Shown here in pieces: positions 20,269-29,768 of a DNA stretch of 64,000 nt. Made by a program: the position numbers and the translations under genes. Source of the DNA: Mariniblastus sp. (GTDB taxonomy: Bacteria > Planctomycetota > Planctomycetia > Pirellulales > Pirellulaceae); assembly GCA_022447555.1 (NCBI GenBank), contig JAKVBF010000009.1, forward strand, positions 115,748 through 179,747, given 5' to 3'. The notes under the pieces are model-generated. The model saw only the letters and a list, made by a program, of their open reading frames with translations, searched no databases and was not told where the DNA came from. The first letter of the stretch is position 1. Each line of letters begins with the position of its first letter.

Positions 20269-23091
20269 ATGCTTAACGCCGGCCCGATCCCGTTGTTCCC
20301 TTGCCATAGCATTGAGGATTTCCCAACTCATTACGCGGGTTCCGAAGCGGAGGGGGTTCTGTCGGCCTGGACAGTCAGTTGGCATCCCGCCATCATTGCG
20401 GAATCAGGTTGCCTGCCAAAATGGTCTAGCACCGACTATTGCAATGACGATCTAGAGGGCCGGCTATTACTGATCCCAGCGGTTGCGACCCAGCGGGTTT
20501 GTGCCGAGATACGGCGACTGATTTCTGACAAGAAATGTCAGGCGATCGACAATCTGGAGTCGCGGGACGATTACCTTAACCACCCAGCCTTCGGCCGGTG
20601 GAATGCATTGGAATTAGAAACCGAGGTGATTCAAGAGTTTTTTGCGCTGGCCTACGGTTATTTGCAAGTTCAGATCATGACCCGGCAAATACGGTATTCG
20701 AGTGGTTTGGATGAAAGTGAATTTGAAGCACGGCTGCTGCAAGCCGCCACCGCGGCGGTAGAGAAACGAGACGATTTAAATTTGTTGTTGCAATCTTGCT
20801 ACGACTTGTTGTTGGAGGAGAGGAACCGATTTTATCCTACCCAGCCGGAATTGCTGGATATCGTCATGGTGGCTAATACAACCCTCGGGCGGCGTTTTGA
20901 ATTGCAGCTCGAAGCGGCTCATAAAATGAACCTGCTGTTCACCGGACAGTTAGTCAACCAGATGCAATCAGAAAAGCCAGAAATCCATCGACGAGTACGG
21001 GCTGCCGTTGAATCCAAGCGAGCTGAAATCATCGGCGGTTTGCACGCCGAATTACCCGCCAAGTTGATGGGTGTAGAGTCCCAGTTGAATCAACTCGCTC
21101 AGGGAATTCAGGAGATTCGGCAATACCTGGGACAGAGGCCCGCATTGTTTGCGCGACGGACCTTCGGGTTGAATCCAACGCTTCCGGGGCTTTTGAAACA
21201 ATTCGATTTTTCCGGGGCTTTGCACGCCAACCTTGGGCATGGCCAAATCCCTGATGCCTCGACGGCGATGATCAATTGGGAAAGTACCGATGGATCGACG
21301 TTATATGCGATCCATCAGAAACCTCGTGACGCAGCCAATCCCGGCGCTTTCCTCGGGCTTGGCAAATTCATTGGTGAGGCACTGGATTCGGCCCACCACG
21401 CAACGGTGGTCTTCGTGCATTGGCCAGATCGATTTTGTGAATCGTTTCAAGACCTTCTTCGGACCTGCCAATACGGTCCCCTGCTTGGAGCATTTAATAC
21501 GGCGAGTGATTATTTCGACGGATTTTTCGATCCTGGCTATGCCGAGCGATTCACGGATGATGAGTATCGGAGTCGCACCCTCGCTGATTGGACGACTCAG
21601 GCAGTTAGCAATCCCGTTTCTCGGATCGTCAATTACTGGAAAAATCATACGGAAATCGGATGTCTTTATGGTGCCACGACGATGTCGGCTTTTGTGGGAA
21701 ATGGCCATAACGGCCCAGAGTGTCAGTCGATGTTAGATCAATTGGGAAGCTTGATGGATCTCAATGATGCCTGTCTGGATCTCAAGGGTGCCAAAACTGC
21801 TGTGCTCTCGGACAGCTGTGCTGCAGTGAGTCAGCGCGTCCGGTCTGAATTGGGGCAACAACTGGGCGTTCGGTTTAACGCGGCTGCCAACGATGTGGTT
21901 GTTATTGCGAATCCATTAAGTTTTCCCCGCCGCTTACACCTTCGTCTTGAAGGGGTTCAGACGGGCCCCAGAAAATCGGATGGACCGATTGTGATCGCGG
22001 ATTCGAGTGATTTTGGATCGGAACTAGTTGTGGATTTACCGGCGATGGGAAGCGTGATGGTCTCGCCATCGAAAGGGGGGCCCGATCCCTTGCGGAAGGA
22101 TCCGCCCATGATCGATGGTTGGTGTTTGAGAAATGAATTTTTCGAAGTCAAAGTCGATGAAAAGACGGGGGGTATTTTAAGCCTCAATCGGCATCAAAAG
22201 AGGGGGAACCTTCTAACCCAGCGTCTGTCTTATCGAACTGCCGAACGGATGGTTCCCAATAGTGAGCCCTACGCAGTCATGCTGGCTGACTCCATTGAGA
22301 CTTTTCAAGACACAAGAGTCCATGCGCAGGTAGTATCCCGTGGAACGTTGCGTTTTGAGGATCAGGTCGTCGGCCGTTATCGGCAGACCATCCGTGTCGC
22401 ACGTGGGTGTTCCGAGCTACATTTGGCGTTTCACATTGAGCCGCTCGTAGAATTGTCGGGAAAACCATGGGAAAACTACTTTTGTTCTCGATGGGCATGG
22501 CACGACGAGTCGGCTGAAATTCGTCGTGAATCCCTAGGATCACGGTTTTACTTGATGGAAGAGAAGTTTGAAGCTCCCAATTTAATCCAAATAGAATCGG
22601 AACAGGCGCGGCTCAGTCTCTTGACCGGAGGCCTTCCATTTCATCGCCGATCAGGGCGTAGAATCCTCGACACGCTGTTATTGACCCAAGGTGAAACGTG
22701 CCGCGATTACGAAATGGGGATTGCCCTAAACGCCGAGTTACCAACGCACAAGGCAGCCAGCTTTCAGAGTCCGGCATTGATCGGTTTTGGTGATCCCGAA
22801 AGTGCCAAAACGGGATGGTTGTTTCATTGCGGAGCGAAAAATCTAATGGCGACAATGAGTCAGGCGCGGGTGAGTTCAGCAGGCTCTATTGTCGGGGCCA
22901 TGTTCCGTTTTCAGGAAACGGAAGGTCGCAGTGGCCAATTGAAATTGACCTGCCCCCGAGATGTTGCTTCGGCGCATCGCGTTAATTTTCTGGGCGAATT
23001 TTTAGGTGATGGGAAAGTGGACGGCCGAAAAGTCTCATTCGATTTTGGGCCAAATGAACATTTTCAAATAGAATTGAATTGGCGATCATGA
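20269..23091 (+). CDS. Glycoside hydrolase family 38-like protein, possibly non-catalytic
   Basis: Protein of 940 residues with no signal peptide. The C-terminal part from about residue 615 has the GH38-type beta-sandwich entry pattern (LRNEFFEVKVDEKTGGILSL), and the central part has FARRTFGLNPTLPGLLKQFD followed by a swap into a second half, like the barrel and three-helix regions of alpha-mannosidases. The position where GH38 enzymes have the nucleophile motif (Trp-x-x-Asp-Pro-Phe-Gly) reads RRTFGLNP and lacks the aspartate, so it may be a non-catalytic relative or a distinct clade. The gene overlaps cytidylate kinase by four bases (ATGA), so translation is probably coupled. No ribosome-binding site is obvious at the ATG. 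Family call moderate, substrate unknown. Confidence 0.65.
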   Translation: MLNAGPIPLFPCHSIEDFPTHYAGSEAEGVLSAWTVSWHPAIIAESGCLPKWSSTDYCNDDLEGRLLLIPAVATQRVCAEIRRLISDKKCQAIDNLESRDDYLNHPAFGRWNALELETEVIQEFFALAYGYLQVQIMTRQIRYSSGLDESEFEARLLQAATAAVEKRDDLNLLLQSCYDLLLEERNRFYPTQPELLDIVMVANTTLGRRFELQLEAAHKMNLLFTGQLVNQMQSEKPEIHRRVRAAVESKRAEIIGGLHAELPAKLMGVESQLNQLAQGIQEIRQYLGQRPALFARRTFGLNPTLPGLLKQFDFSGALHANLGHGQIPDASTAMINWESTDGSTLYAIHQKPRDAANPGAFLGLGKFIGEALDSAHHATVVFVHWPDRFCESFQDLLRTCQYGPLLGAFNTASDYFDGFFDPGYAERFTDDEYRSRTLADWTTQAVSNPVSRIVNYWKNHTEIGCLYGATTMSAFVGNGHNGPECQSMLDQLGSLMDLNDACLDLKGAKTAVLSDSCAAVSQRVRSELGQQLGVRFNAAANDVVVIANPLSFPRRLHLRLEGVQTGPRKSDGPIVIADSSDFGSELVVDLPAMGSVMVSPSKGGPDPLRKDPPMIDGWCLRNEFFEVKVDEKTGGILSLNRHQKRGNLLTQRLSYRTAERMVPNSEPYAVMLADSIETFQDTRVHAQVVSRGTLRFEDQVVGRYRQTIRVARGCSELHLAFHIEPLVELSGKPWENYFCSRWAWHDESAEIRRESLGSRFYLMEEKFEAPNLIQIESEQARLSLLTGGLPFHRRSGRRILDTLLLTQGETCRDYEMGIALNAELPTHKAASFQSPALIGFGDPESAKTGWLFHCGAKNLMATMSQARVSSAGSIVGAMFRFQETEGRSGQLKLTCPRDVASAHRVNFLGEFLGDGKVDGRKVSFDFGPNEHFQIELNWRS

Positions 23092-23738
23092 TCGTAACTA
23101 TCGATGGACCGGCCGGTGCTGGGAAGAGTTCTGTATCTCGGAAATTGGCCGAACGTATCGGCTTTCAATTTCTGGACACTGGAGCGATGTATCGCGCTGT
23201 TACGTATCTCGCGTTACAGCGTAACCTAGATTTGAGATGCGGTGACGTGGTTGGTTTGGCACAAGGAATGGAAATCGTTTTTCAAGATGCCGAGGTACGC
23301 TTGGGGGGAGAGGACGTATCCGAGGCGATCCGCACGGCAGATGTCACTCGAAGGGTTTCCGAAATCGCGGACAATCCCAACGTGCGCGAAAAAATGGTCG
23401 CGCTCCAGAGGAAGATTGCAGAGGGTGGAGATTATGTCAGCGAGGGGCGTGATCAGGGGACGGTAGCGTTTCCTGAGGCAGTCTGCAAAATTTTTCTCAC
23501 GGCAAGTCCTGAAGAGCGCGCTCGGCGGCGTTGTCTTCAGTTGAGTGAAATAGGGGTGCAGGCGGACTTGAAAGAGGTGCTTGCTGCCCAAAACGACCGG
23601 GATCACCGTGATGCGACGCGGCTGGTTGGCCCACTGGTCAAAGCGTCCGATGCCATCGAAGTGGTTACCGACGGTAGGTCGTTCAATGAAGTGGTCGACC
23701 ATCTGGTAACTCTGGTCAGTCAGAAAGTGGGTCGATAG
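23088..23738 (+). CDS. cmk: Cytidylate kinase
   Basis: Phosphorylates CMP and dCMP for nucleotide synthesis. The protein is 216 residues from the ATG at 23088, which overlaps the preceding stop as ATGA; an in-frame TTG nine bases earlier is less likely. MIVTIDGPAGAGKSSVSRKL is the P-loop, FLDTGAMYRAVTYLAL the CMP-binding segment, YVSEGRDQGTVAFPEA the second substrate loop and RARRRCLQL the basic lid. Length and motifs match bacterial Cmk. The usual neighbour rpsA is absent here. Confidence 0.95.
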   Translation: MIVTIDGPAGAGKSSVSRKLAERIGFQFLDTGAMYRAVTYLALQRNLDLRCGDVVGLAQGMEIVFQDAEVRLGGEDVSEAIRTADVTRRVSEIADNPNVREKMVALQRKIAEGGDYVSEGRDQGTVAFPEAVCKIFLTASPEERARRRCLQLSEIGVQADLKEVLAAQNDRDHRDATRLVGPLVKASDAIEVVTDGRSFNEVVDHLVTLVSQKVGR

Positions 23739-23920
23739 CTTGAGAGTCGCTCCGCGGTTCACGAGGTGTTAGATCTGCCTTGCTGAATTTTTCAAGGTTG
23801 TCTCGGATCCGCCAGATACGGGACTATTCTTCTTTTGAGACGAAGTTGATAATGGTTGGAACAGAGCCGGTGATGTAGGTCCGTCGGTGTCGTCTTTTTT
23901 CAATTTTCAAGATGTGAGTT

Positions 23921-24820
23921 GTGCGCAAGGGTAGTCCATTATATTTGTCTCTGACGTTAGCCGTGGTGCTAATGAGTATCAATATCGCTTTGATGGTGGT
24001 CTGGATCATCCTGGCAGCGCGTCAGTCCTATTGGGGAACGCTTACGATCGGCACCATTGCGTTTTCCTTGGTGTTGATTGGTCTCTCCATCTATCTGTTT
24101 TTGACGATTAAAGAACGTCAGCTCAGCCGTCGCCAGATCAATTTTGTTGACAGCGTAACGCACGAATTGAAGTCTCCGATTGCCTCCTTGAGGCTTTATC
24201 TTGAGACGCTTCAAATGCGTAATTTAACTCCTGAAAAACGTGGCGAATTTTACCAGACGATGGATGTCGAATTGAAACGGTTGGACGACATGATCAACCA
24301 GCTTTTGCAGGTTGCAAGATTGGATGCGATTGGTAAGAGCGCCGAATTGTCAACAGTGGGACTTGAGTTGTTGTTGGAGTCCTGTGCCAAATCAACCAGC
24401 GAACGCCACCGACAGCAATACGAGGACGTCTTTGAGATGCAGGTGGATTCCTGTGAGATTTCCGCCCCTCGAATCATGCTTGATATGATTTTTGGCAATC
24501 TGTTTGATAACGCTATAAAGTATGGAGGTCGCCCACCCAGAATACGGGTCAAAACCGTTTTGACACGCAATGGCCGGGTTGAGATTTTTATCGCCGATAA
24601 TGGTGCGGGTGTCCCGCCCGAGATCAGGACAAGTATTTTCAAGCTATTTTTTCGTGGTGAAGACGAGTTGCAACGTACAACGAAAGGAACCGGAGTGGGT
24701 CTTTACGTCGCCCACACTTTGGTTCATAAACTCCGCGGGAGAGTGTCCGTGGAGGAAGACCCTCAGGGTTCGGGAAGCACTTTTAGAATTGAATTGCCCT
24801 GTCGGGAAACCAGCTCATGA
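23921..24820 (+). CDS. Membrane sensor histidine kinase
   Basis: Protein of 299 residues from a GTG start. Two membrane helices (about 8-32 and 41-63) are separated by only a few residues, so there is almost no periplasmic sensor domain and no HAMP; signals are probably sensed in the membrane or via a partner. The HisKA box is SVTHELKSPIASLRL with the phospho-accepting His at 81. The ATPase domain has NLFDNAIKYGG (N box), IADNGAGVP (G1), IFKLFFRG (F box) and GTGVGLYVA (G2). Its stop overlaps the start of the response regulator gene by four bases (ATGA), so the two are cognate and coupled. Confidence 0.93.
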   Translation: MRKGSPLYLSLTLAVVLMSINIALMVVWIILAARQSYWGTLTIGTIAFSLVLIGLSIYLFLTIKERQLSRRQINFVDSVTHELKSPIASLRLYLETLQMRNLTPEKRGEFYQTMDVELKRLDDMINQLLQVARLDAIGKSAELSTVGLELLLESCAKSTSERHRQQYEDVFEMQVDSCEISAPRIMLDMIFGNLFDNAIKYGGRPPRIRVKTVLTRNGRVEIFIADNGAGVPPEIRTSIFKLFFRGEDELQRTTKGTGVGLYVAHTLVHKLRGRVSVEEDPQGSGSTFRIELPCRETSS

Positions 24821-25521
24821 GAATATTGATCGTAGAGGATGAGACGTCCATCGCCGATGGGTTGAAATTTAATTTTGAACAGGAAGGTTACGAGGCTCGC
24901 GTGGTGACCGATGGACCCACCGCTCTGGAGTTGCTTAATGACGGTGAATTTTCATTTGATTTGGTCGTCCTTGATTTGATGTTACCCGGCATGAGTGGTT
25001 ACGAAATATGCAAGGAGATCAGGGGTTTTAATGAAAATATCCCGGTTATGGTGCTGAGCGCGCGGTCGTCCAGTGAAGATAAAGCTCACGCCTTCGATTG
25101 TGGAGCCGATCAATATGTCACGAAGCCATTTGACCTGCATGAGGTACTGAGTCGTGTTCGGAATTTATTTAAATGGCGGAGTCCGGATTCGGGTGCGTCG
25201 TCAGCAATGCGTCAGTCAGCAGTTTTTGAATTTGACCATGTGATTGTAGATTGCCGGAAGTTTCAAGTCATAGTCGACTCGGTAGAACACACGCTAACGA
25301 CCATGGAAATGCAATTATTGAGGTATTTTATCGAGAACCAAGGAATGGTGCTTTCACGAAGTCGAATCATGGAAGATGTCTGGAGTCAAAGTCCAGATAT
25401 CACGACACGAACCATTGATAATTTTGTCATGCGACTAAGGCGTATCATCGAGCCGGATTCTTCTAAACCGAAATACATTCACTCCGTTCGGGGCACCGGC
25501 TATAAATTTATTAACGAGTGA
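24817..25521 (+). CDS. OmpR/PhoB family response regulator
   Basis: DNA-binding regulator of 234 residues, partner of the preceding kinase. The receiver domain has the acidic pocket (VEDE), the phospho-acceptor at Asp53 in VLDLMLPG, and the conserved Lys103 in YVTKPF. A short linker precedes a winged-helix effector domain ending with RTIDNFVMRLRRII and HSVRGTGYKF, the classic OmpR-type wing. Regulon is unknown; the adjoining genes give no strong hint. Confidence 0.95.
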   Translation: MRILIVEDETSIADGLKFNFEQEGYEARVVTDGPTALELLNDGEFSFDLVVLDLMLPGMSGYEICKEIRGFNENIPVMVLSARSSSEDKAHAFDCGADQYVTKPFDLHEVLSRVRNLFKWRSPDSGASSAMRQSAVFEFDHVIVDCRKFQVIVDSVEHTLTTMEMQLLRYFIENQGMVLSRSRIMEDVWSQSPDITTRTIDNFVMRLRRIIEPDSSKPKYIHSVRGTGYKFINE

Positions 25522-25746
25522 GCCTTGGGGGTTGGCTCCTCGGTTTGGGTAGTTTCGATTTTTTCTGATTCCATCCGAATCCTGACGAGTGCCAGTATGG
25601 GAAGGCGAGATTCCTCTTTACGCGTCATACGGAAATGATGTATCTAGAGTGAAACGTTCGCGAAACCGATCCCGTTTAATTCGATGTCACCAGCATATAT
25701 GAGTCTGCATTTCCTAAGTCTGCGTTGCCAAAACGTGGGAAAGAAT

Positions 25747-25779
25747 GAAAAAATACGCCTCGCACTGTGCGGAGGCGTG
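25747..25779 (-). terminator. Terminator of the Ni-superoxide dismutase gene
   Basis: ACGCCTC pairs with GAGGCGT (arms 25754-25760 and 25773-25779, with a GCAC/GTGC inner extension), followed on the minus strand by ATTTTTTC. It lies 40 bases past the stop codon of the gene at 25819. Confidence 0.8.
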
Positions 25780-25818
25780 TGATGTTAACCATTCTGTTTT
25801 TGTTTGCGGTTTACCGAC

Positions 25819-26358
25819 TTATTTTTCTTCGTGAAGACTCGGTTCTTTACCCTCGTAAGCTCGGTAAAAATCAAGGATCGCTGCCTTAAGTGCCACAGCG
25901 GTTTCGTCGGCTGGGTCCTGCTTGCACTTCATCGCACAAACCATGACTTTATGAGCAGTCGCGAGTTGTTTCGCGTACTCTTTGTTGTCCGGTTTAATAC
26001 GCTGCGTGAGGAAGTACTGCGACATGATATGCTGCGTGTTGGTCGCATGTTGTTCTTTGGTGTTAACCCATCGCGTCATTTGGTTGACGACTTTTGCATT
26101 TGGGGGGGCGTTCTGAAAGCCATCGCAATACTCCTTCAGACTCGTGATTGCCTTGGCAATGGTTTTCGTATCTTCCAGCATCATTTCGAAACGCATCTGA
26201 TCCGAGTAGATCCCGCAAGGGACTTCACAGTGAGGAGCGGGTGTCACGATCCTTGGGGCTGGTTCCCCGGTCTTTACCGTTTCGTATCCGTTAACACTCG
26301 AGAAGGTGGTTCCAGTGAGAATCAGGCTGACAATCGATAGGCTCAAAAAACGTTTCAT
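25819..26358 (-). CDS. sodN: Exported nickel-containing superoxide dismutase
   Basis: Protein of 179 residues from the ATG at 26358, which has GGGAGAG upstream; a longer in-frame start adds 13 unlikely residues. The mature N-terminal Ni hook is clear: His43-Cys44-x-x-Pro-Cys48-Gly-x-Tyr in APHCEVPCGIY, followed by a helical region with spaced cysteines. Known SodN enzymes are cleaved just before this His so that its amino group and imidazole, with the two Cys thiolates, bind nickel. Here the hook is preceded by a hydrophobic signal peptide (about 1-23) and a pro-region of about 20 residues, so export followed by further processing is expected. Catalyses superoxide dismutation. No SodX-type protease gene is in the window. 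Confidence 0.88.
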   Translation of the reverse strand: MKRFLSLSIVSLILTGTTFSSVNGYETVKTGEPAPRIVTPAPHCEVPCGIYSDQMRFEMMLEDTKTIAKAITSLKEYCDGFQNAPPNAKVVNQMTRWVNTKEQHATNTQHIMSQYFLTQRIKPDNKEYAKQLATAHKVMVCAMKCKQDPADETAVALKAAILDFYRAYEGKEPSLHEEK

Positions 26359-26462
26359 GAATGGTCTCTCCCTAAGGTTTAAAGTCGCGATTTGCAAAGC
26401 GTCATTGTAATCATTTTTTGACTGATTGCACGAGGCGAGGAGTGCACCTTTGGGCAGCTAAG

Positions 26463-27020
26463 TTACCAAGGCATTTCCATTTGACCGACGATTTGCCTAG
26501 CGATGCGGTCGATCAATTCCTGTTGTGCGGTTGCCATCGACTGGCCTCCCTCGGGAATGAAGACAGCATCTCGCTCGATGTTGATCGATTGTAGTGGCAT
26601 CAAGGGGACACCGGCCCGATCAACCCAGGTGACTTCGACACGATACTGGATTTCTAACACGTTGGGATCGTCGTACCAGTCTTCACTGAGTGGTTTTTTT
26701 CGTTCCCGAACCAATTTTCCCTGAACGAAGCTGTCAGCCACTTGCGGCGCGCCGATCGTGTAAGGAGTGTTCAGCTCAATTTGTTTGACCACGCTCTCGG
26801 TCAAGCGTTGCCCCAAAAAACGTCGCATCGATTCGGAATCGAACATCGCAACATGGACCGTGCGGATGTCGCTCCGGTACAAATATTGGTTTCCGAGATT
26901 ATAGCTTCGACAACCGGTTGACGGCGCGAGCAATAAGCACAGCGTGCAGAGAACCCCGCACAAGACCTTCTCTTTGGAAAGTCGCAAATGAATTCTTAGG
27001 TTTTTAAACCGGTTGTTCAT
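26463..27020 (-). CDS. lptE: LptE-like LPS-assembly lipoprotein
   Basis: Lipoprotein of 185 residues from the ATG at 27020. A hydrophobic signal segment (CGVLCTLCLLLAPSTGC) ends in a lipidation cysteine at 37. YRSDIRTVHVAMFDSES, RFLGQRLTESVVKQIEL and a following beta-strand with ERKKP resemble the LptE family, which plugs the LptD barrel for lipopolysaccharide insertion in the outer membrane. It follows the BamD-like gene by a few bases and shares its operon, giving a consistent envelope-biogenesis set. The family call is moderately firm. Confidence 0.75.
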   Translation of the reverse strand: MNNRFKNLRIHLRLSKEKVLCGVLCTLCLLLAPSTGCRSYNLGNQYLYRSDIRTVHVAMFDSESMRRFLGQRLTESVVKQIELNTPYTIGAPQVADSFVQGKLVRERKKPLSEDWYDDPNVLEIQYRVEVTWVDRAGVPLMPLQSINIERDAVFIPEGGQSMATAQQELIDRIARQIVGQMEMPW

Positions 27021-27025
27021 ATTCT

Positions 27026-28285
27026 CTAGCGTGTCTTTGTTTTTGAGAATCCGGAAGCGATGACCGGCTTCGCGGTAGCTTCCGAATCTGGGAATAGTTT
27101 CACGAGCCATTCAGCTGGCTGATCCGGTTCGGGGGGCAGTCCTGATATTTTCTCAATTTCCTCCCTAGCCGGTGACGAGAACGCGGTGTCATCGAATTCT
27201 TTCACCAATCGCGAATAGTAAATCTGGGCGGCTCGATTCTCTCCTTGACCCGCGTAGTATTGAGCCATCGACCAATCACGTTCGGCTAATTTATGGCGGA
27301 TAAGGGAGGCCTCGTTTGCCAAATACTCACGTTCGGATTGGATTTGTTCAGGGAATGAGCTGACAATGGTCTTCAGTAGTTTGTCAGCACGAATGAGTGG
27401 GTCGGCTGAGTAGCTTTTTCCTCGGTAGGCGTTCAGTCTCGCTTTCAATTCAAAAAGATGCGCGTGAAATTGGTGCGGACTTCCCGGATAATTTAGTCTC
27501 AGGTCTTCATAGGTGTCCCCGGCGTCCATCCAAAGTTCATTTTTGAAATAGGCATTGGCCAAGGCCAGGGTGGCATCGTCGGCAAGTTTGCCGGTTGGGT
27601 CGTCCAAGCGAATACGGTGTAGGATGCGACGTGCCTCGGCTTCCATTCCTGTTTTGGGGCGTGACGGATTGGTCAGTGAGATGGAGCTCTCGACGTCTGA
27701 GAGGTCAAGCCAGTACTGGGCGATGGCGAATCGACGAGCTTCTGCTTTATCCAGATATTCTGTGCCGTTATATTTGACCAACAAGCTCTCATAGGCGCGG
27801 TTGGCTTGGACGTAACGATTTGCGAAAAAGAAAGATTCGGCTTGAAAAAAAAGGGCGTCGTGTTCCAGTTGGGAGTCGGGTAATTGACTCGCAGCAATCC
27901 GGAATTGCCCTGCCGCTTTGTTAAACGCGTTGAGATGCTCAGTGCCATCGGGATCTTCGTCCCGTTTGACTAACGCCTCTTCGTAGATTTCTTTGCCCGC
28001 AGCGAATGATGATTCGGCCGCCGTTGCGTTTTTGGATACAGTGGTTTTTGAAATAAGTGTGGCGGCCAGTTGGCTTGGCGAAAGATCGTCCATTAGGAAC
28101 CGATCGGCTTTCCGTCGACCGAGCGGGTCCAATATCTCGTCGGGTTCAACCTCCGATTTTTTATCGGTCGCCCCCCAAGCTGTTTTACTTTTGGTCCAGC
28201 GATCAAAATTTAGCGATTGACAACCGCATAGAAATGGCAGGGCCGCCGTAACGGTGCAAATCGAAAGAGTAAACCGAAGCCACAT
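27026..28285 (-). CDS. BamD-like outer-membrane assembly lipoprotein (TPR)
   Basis: Lipoprotein of 419 residues from the ATG at 28285 (AAGGA upstream). A TTG at 28303 overlaps the recO stop as TTGA and is an alternative start. The signal peptide ends in LCGC with lipid-modified Cys22. The mature part begins with a charged linker and then has TPR-type helices: FFANRYVQANRAYESLL, NAYFKNELWMDAGDTYEDLR and QYYAGQGENRAAQIYYSRLV. These match the BamD/YfiO pattern of outer-membrane beta-barrel assembly factors, but the protein is longer than the usual 240 residues. Its neighbours recO and lptE fit the envelope context. Confidence 0.8.
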   Translation of the reverse strand: MWLRFTLSICTVTAALPFLCGCQSLNFDRWTKSKTAWGATDKKSEVEPDEILDPLGRRKADRFLMDDLSPSQLAATLISKTTVSKNATAAESSFAAGKEIYEEALVKRDEDPDGTEHLNAFNKAAGQFRIAASQLPDSQLEHDALFFQAESFFFANRYVQANRAYESLLVKYNGTEYLDKAEARRFAIAQYWLDLSDVESSISLTNPSRPKTGMEAEARRILHRIRLDDPTGKLADDATLALANAYFKNELWMDAGDTYEDLRLNYPGSPHQFHAHLFELKARLNAYRGKSYSADPLIRADKLLKTIVSSFPEQIQSEREYLANEASLIRHKLAERDWSMAQYYAGQGENRAAQIYYSRLVKEFDDTAFSSPAREEIEKISGLPPEPDQPAEWLVKLFPDSEATAKPVIASGFSKTKTR

Positions 28286-28299
28286 AGCTGACGTCCTTG

Positions 28300-29064
28300 T
28301 CAATGTTTTCCGTAAGTTTGTGTGATGTACTTTTGCAGCTTGGGGCGGTACCCCAATAAATGCGAAAGGTATTGGTTCATTACCGAGCGTGTCTCTCCTT
28401 GACAGTTTTCGGGAATGAGCATGGGATGCTTTTGATCGGTTGCATTAGAAAACCGAACCATGGTTTTCCAACTGTCACCAGACAAGCTGACGACGTTTGA
28501 TTTTCCTTTACGGCATGTCTGGCAGATAATTCCGCCTTCATTCAGGCCAAAACTGACTCGTCGGTTCTCGTTCGTCCTTTGACGGCCACACCCCACACAC
28601 TGGGTCAACATCGGACTGTGTCCCAATATCGACAGCGTGCCCAATTCAAATTGAAGCAGGAGTGCAGCTGGGGACGTTTCCTCCGTGTCAAGCTGGCAAA
28701 TCGTATCCTCTGCTAAGTCATATAAAGCTGTATGCGGATCGCCTTCATCGGTTAACCCGGACAACAGTTCGGTCACGTAGTAGGCGGCGTATAAACGTTC
28801 CAAGTCATGAGCCCCGGCGCGAAAGCGACGGTCCAGCTTGGCCTCGGTCAATAAATCCAAGGATTGGTTTTTTTTGTGGAGGAAGACTACGCGACAGATT
28901 GCCAACACGTCAAGTGCAGCCTCAAACGGACTTTTGCGCCGTCGGGCTCCCTTAGCCAACGCAGTGATTTTGCCGAAGTCTCGTGTCATCAGGGTGACCA
29001 CACAGCTTGTCTCGCTAAAATCGATTACCCTCAAAACAATCGCGGTTGATTTTTCGCTCGACAT
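28300..29064 (-). CDS. recO: DNA repair protein RecO
   Basis: Protein of 254 residues from the ATG at 29064, starting MSSEKSTAIVLRV as typical RecO; a longer open frame upstream lacks support. It mediates RecA loading on ssDNA with RecR and RecF. The OB-fold region contains SETSCVVTLMTRDFGKITALAKGARR, and a four-cysteine zinc site (C156, C159, C181, C184: QCVGCGRQR and CQTCRKG) precedes the C-terminal helices. It is the first gene of a minus-strand run with the BamD-like and LptE-like genes. Confidence 0.93.
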   Translation of the reverse strand: MSSEKSTAIVLRVIDFSETSCVVTLMTRDFGKITALAKGARRRKSPFEAALDVLAICRVVFLHKKNQSLDLLTEAKLDRRFRAGAHDLERLYAAYYVTELLSGLTDEGDPHTALYDLAEDTICQLDTEETSPAALLLQFELGTLSILGHSPMLTQCVGCGRQRTNENRRVSFGLNEGGIICQTCRKGKSNVVSLSGDSWKTMVRFSNATDQKHPMLIPENCQGETRSVMNQYLSHLLGYRPKLQKYITQTYGKH

Positions 29065-29768
29065 GGCGTCGTGGTCCTGCAGATACCCTGAAAAAATGGT
29101 TCTTTGCCTCAAAGATAACGATAAAAATAGATTTGATCGATGCGGCTGTGCTATCACTTTTCCATTTGTTTGAGATTCGTCCACTCGTATGCAGGCAGGA
29201 ACTGAACCGCGGCAGGCGAGATGGGGCGGTTTCAATTTTTGTTAGAAGTCCTGCAGTGAGATCACCCAAAGGGCCCTCTGGAAACCTCGCAATGGAGCCT
29301 TTGTTCCGGCTTTAAGGGGGTTTTAAGCGGCCGCTGAGAACCAAGGAATGGTCATCCCTTTTGTTGGGTCTATCGAGCGGGCTCTATCTTGCATTCGTCC
29401 TTTGCCTTCCCCTAGAGCTAAAAAATCTCCAAACGTAGGGCCCCGTCAGGTTTTGACTCTTGTCTGGATCGATTGGGTTTCGGCATGAATGTCACTTTTC
29501 GGAGTGAATGTTACTCAACTGGAGAAGTGCGGTAATGAAAAGTGGCGGTTTTTGTCGGGACTTCGCCGGGCATTTGCAGCAGACCCACAAAACGTTTTCG
29601 AGTACTCTTGTCATCACGTTCATCCGCCATCACGTGTCGGGTCGAAATCTCGAGGGTTGTAGCAAACAGGTTGTCGCAATTCTCGTGAGTGATTTAGCGT
29701 CGTTGAGCCGAATCGAGGTTTCTTTCCCCGCAGTGAATAATTGAGCAGTATTGGCAAAGTAGGCAATT
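29065..29768. other. Intergenic region between recO and MATE gene
   Basis: About 700 bases separate the divergent recO and MATE genes. The open frame of 78 codons at 29508-29744 has no ribosome-binding site or family and is not called. The hydrophilic upstream extension of the recO frame (29065-29235) is also not called. Promoters for both directions must lie here, but no confident pair was identified. Confidence 0.4.

Noticed and set aside
23226..23762. 178-codon minus-strand frame
   Set aside because: Antisense to cytidylate kinase, with composition typical of a shadow frame.
29508..29744. 78-codon frame before the MATE gene
   Set aside because: No ribosome-binding site or family; composition not protein-like.
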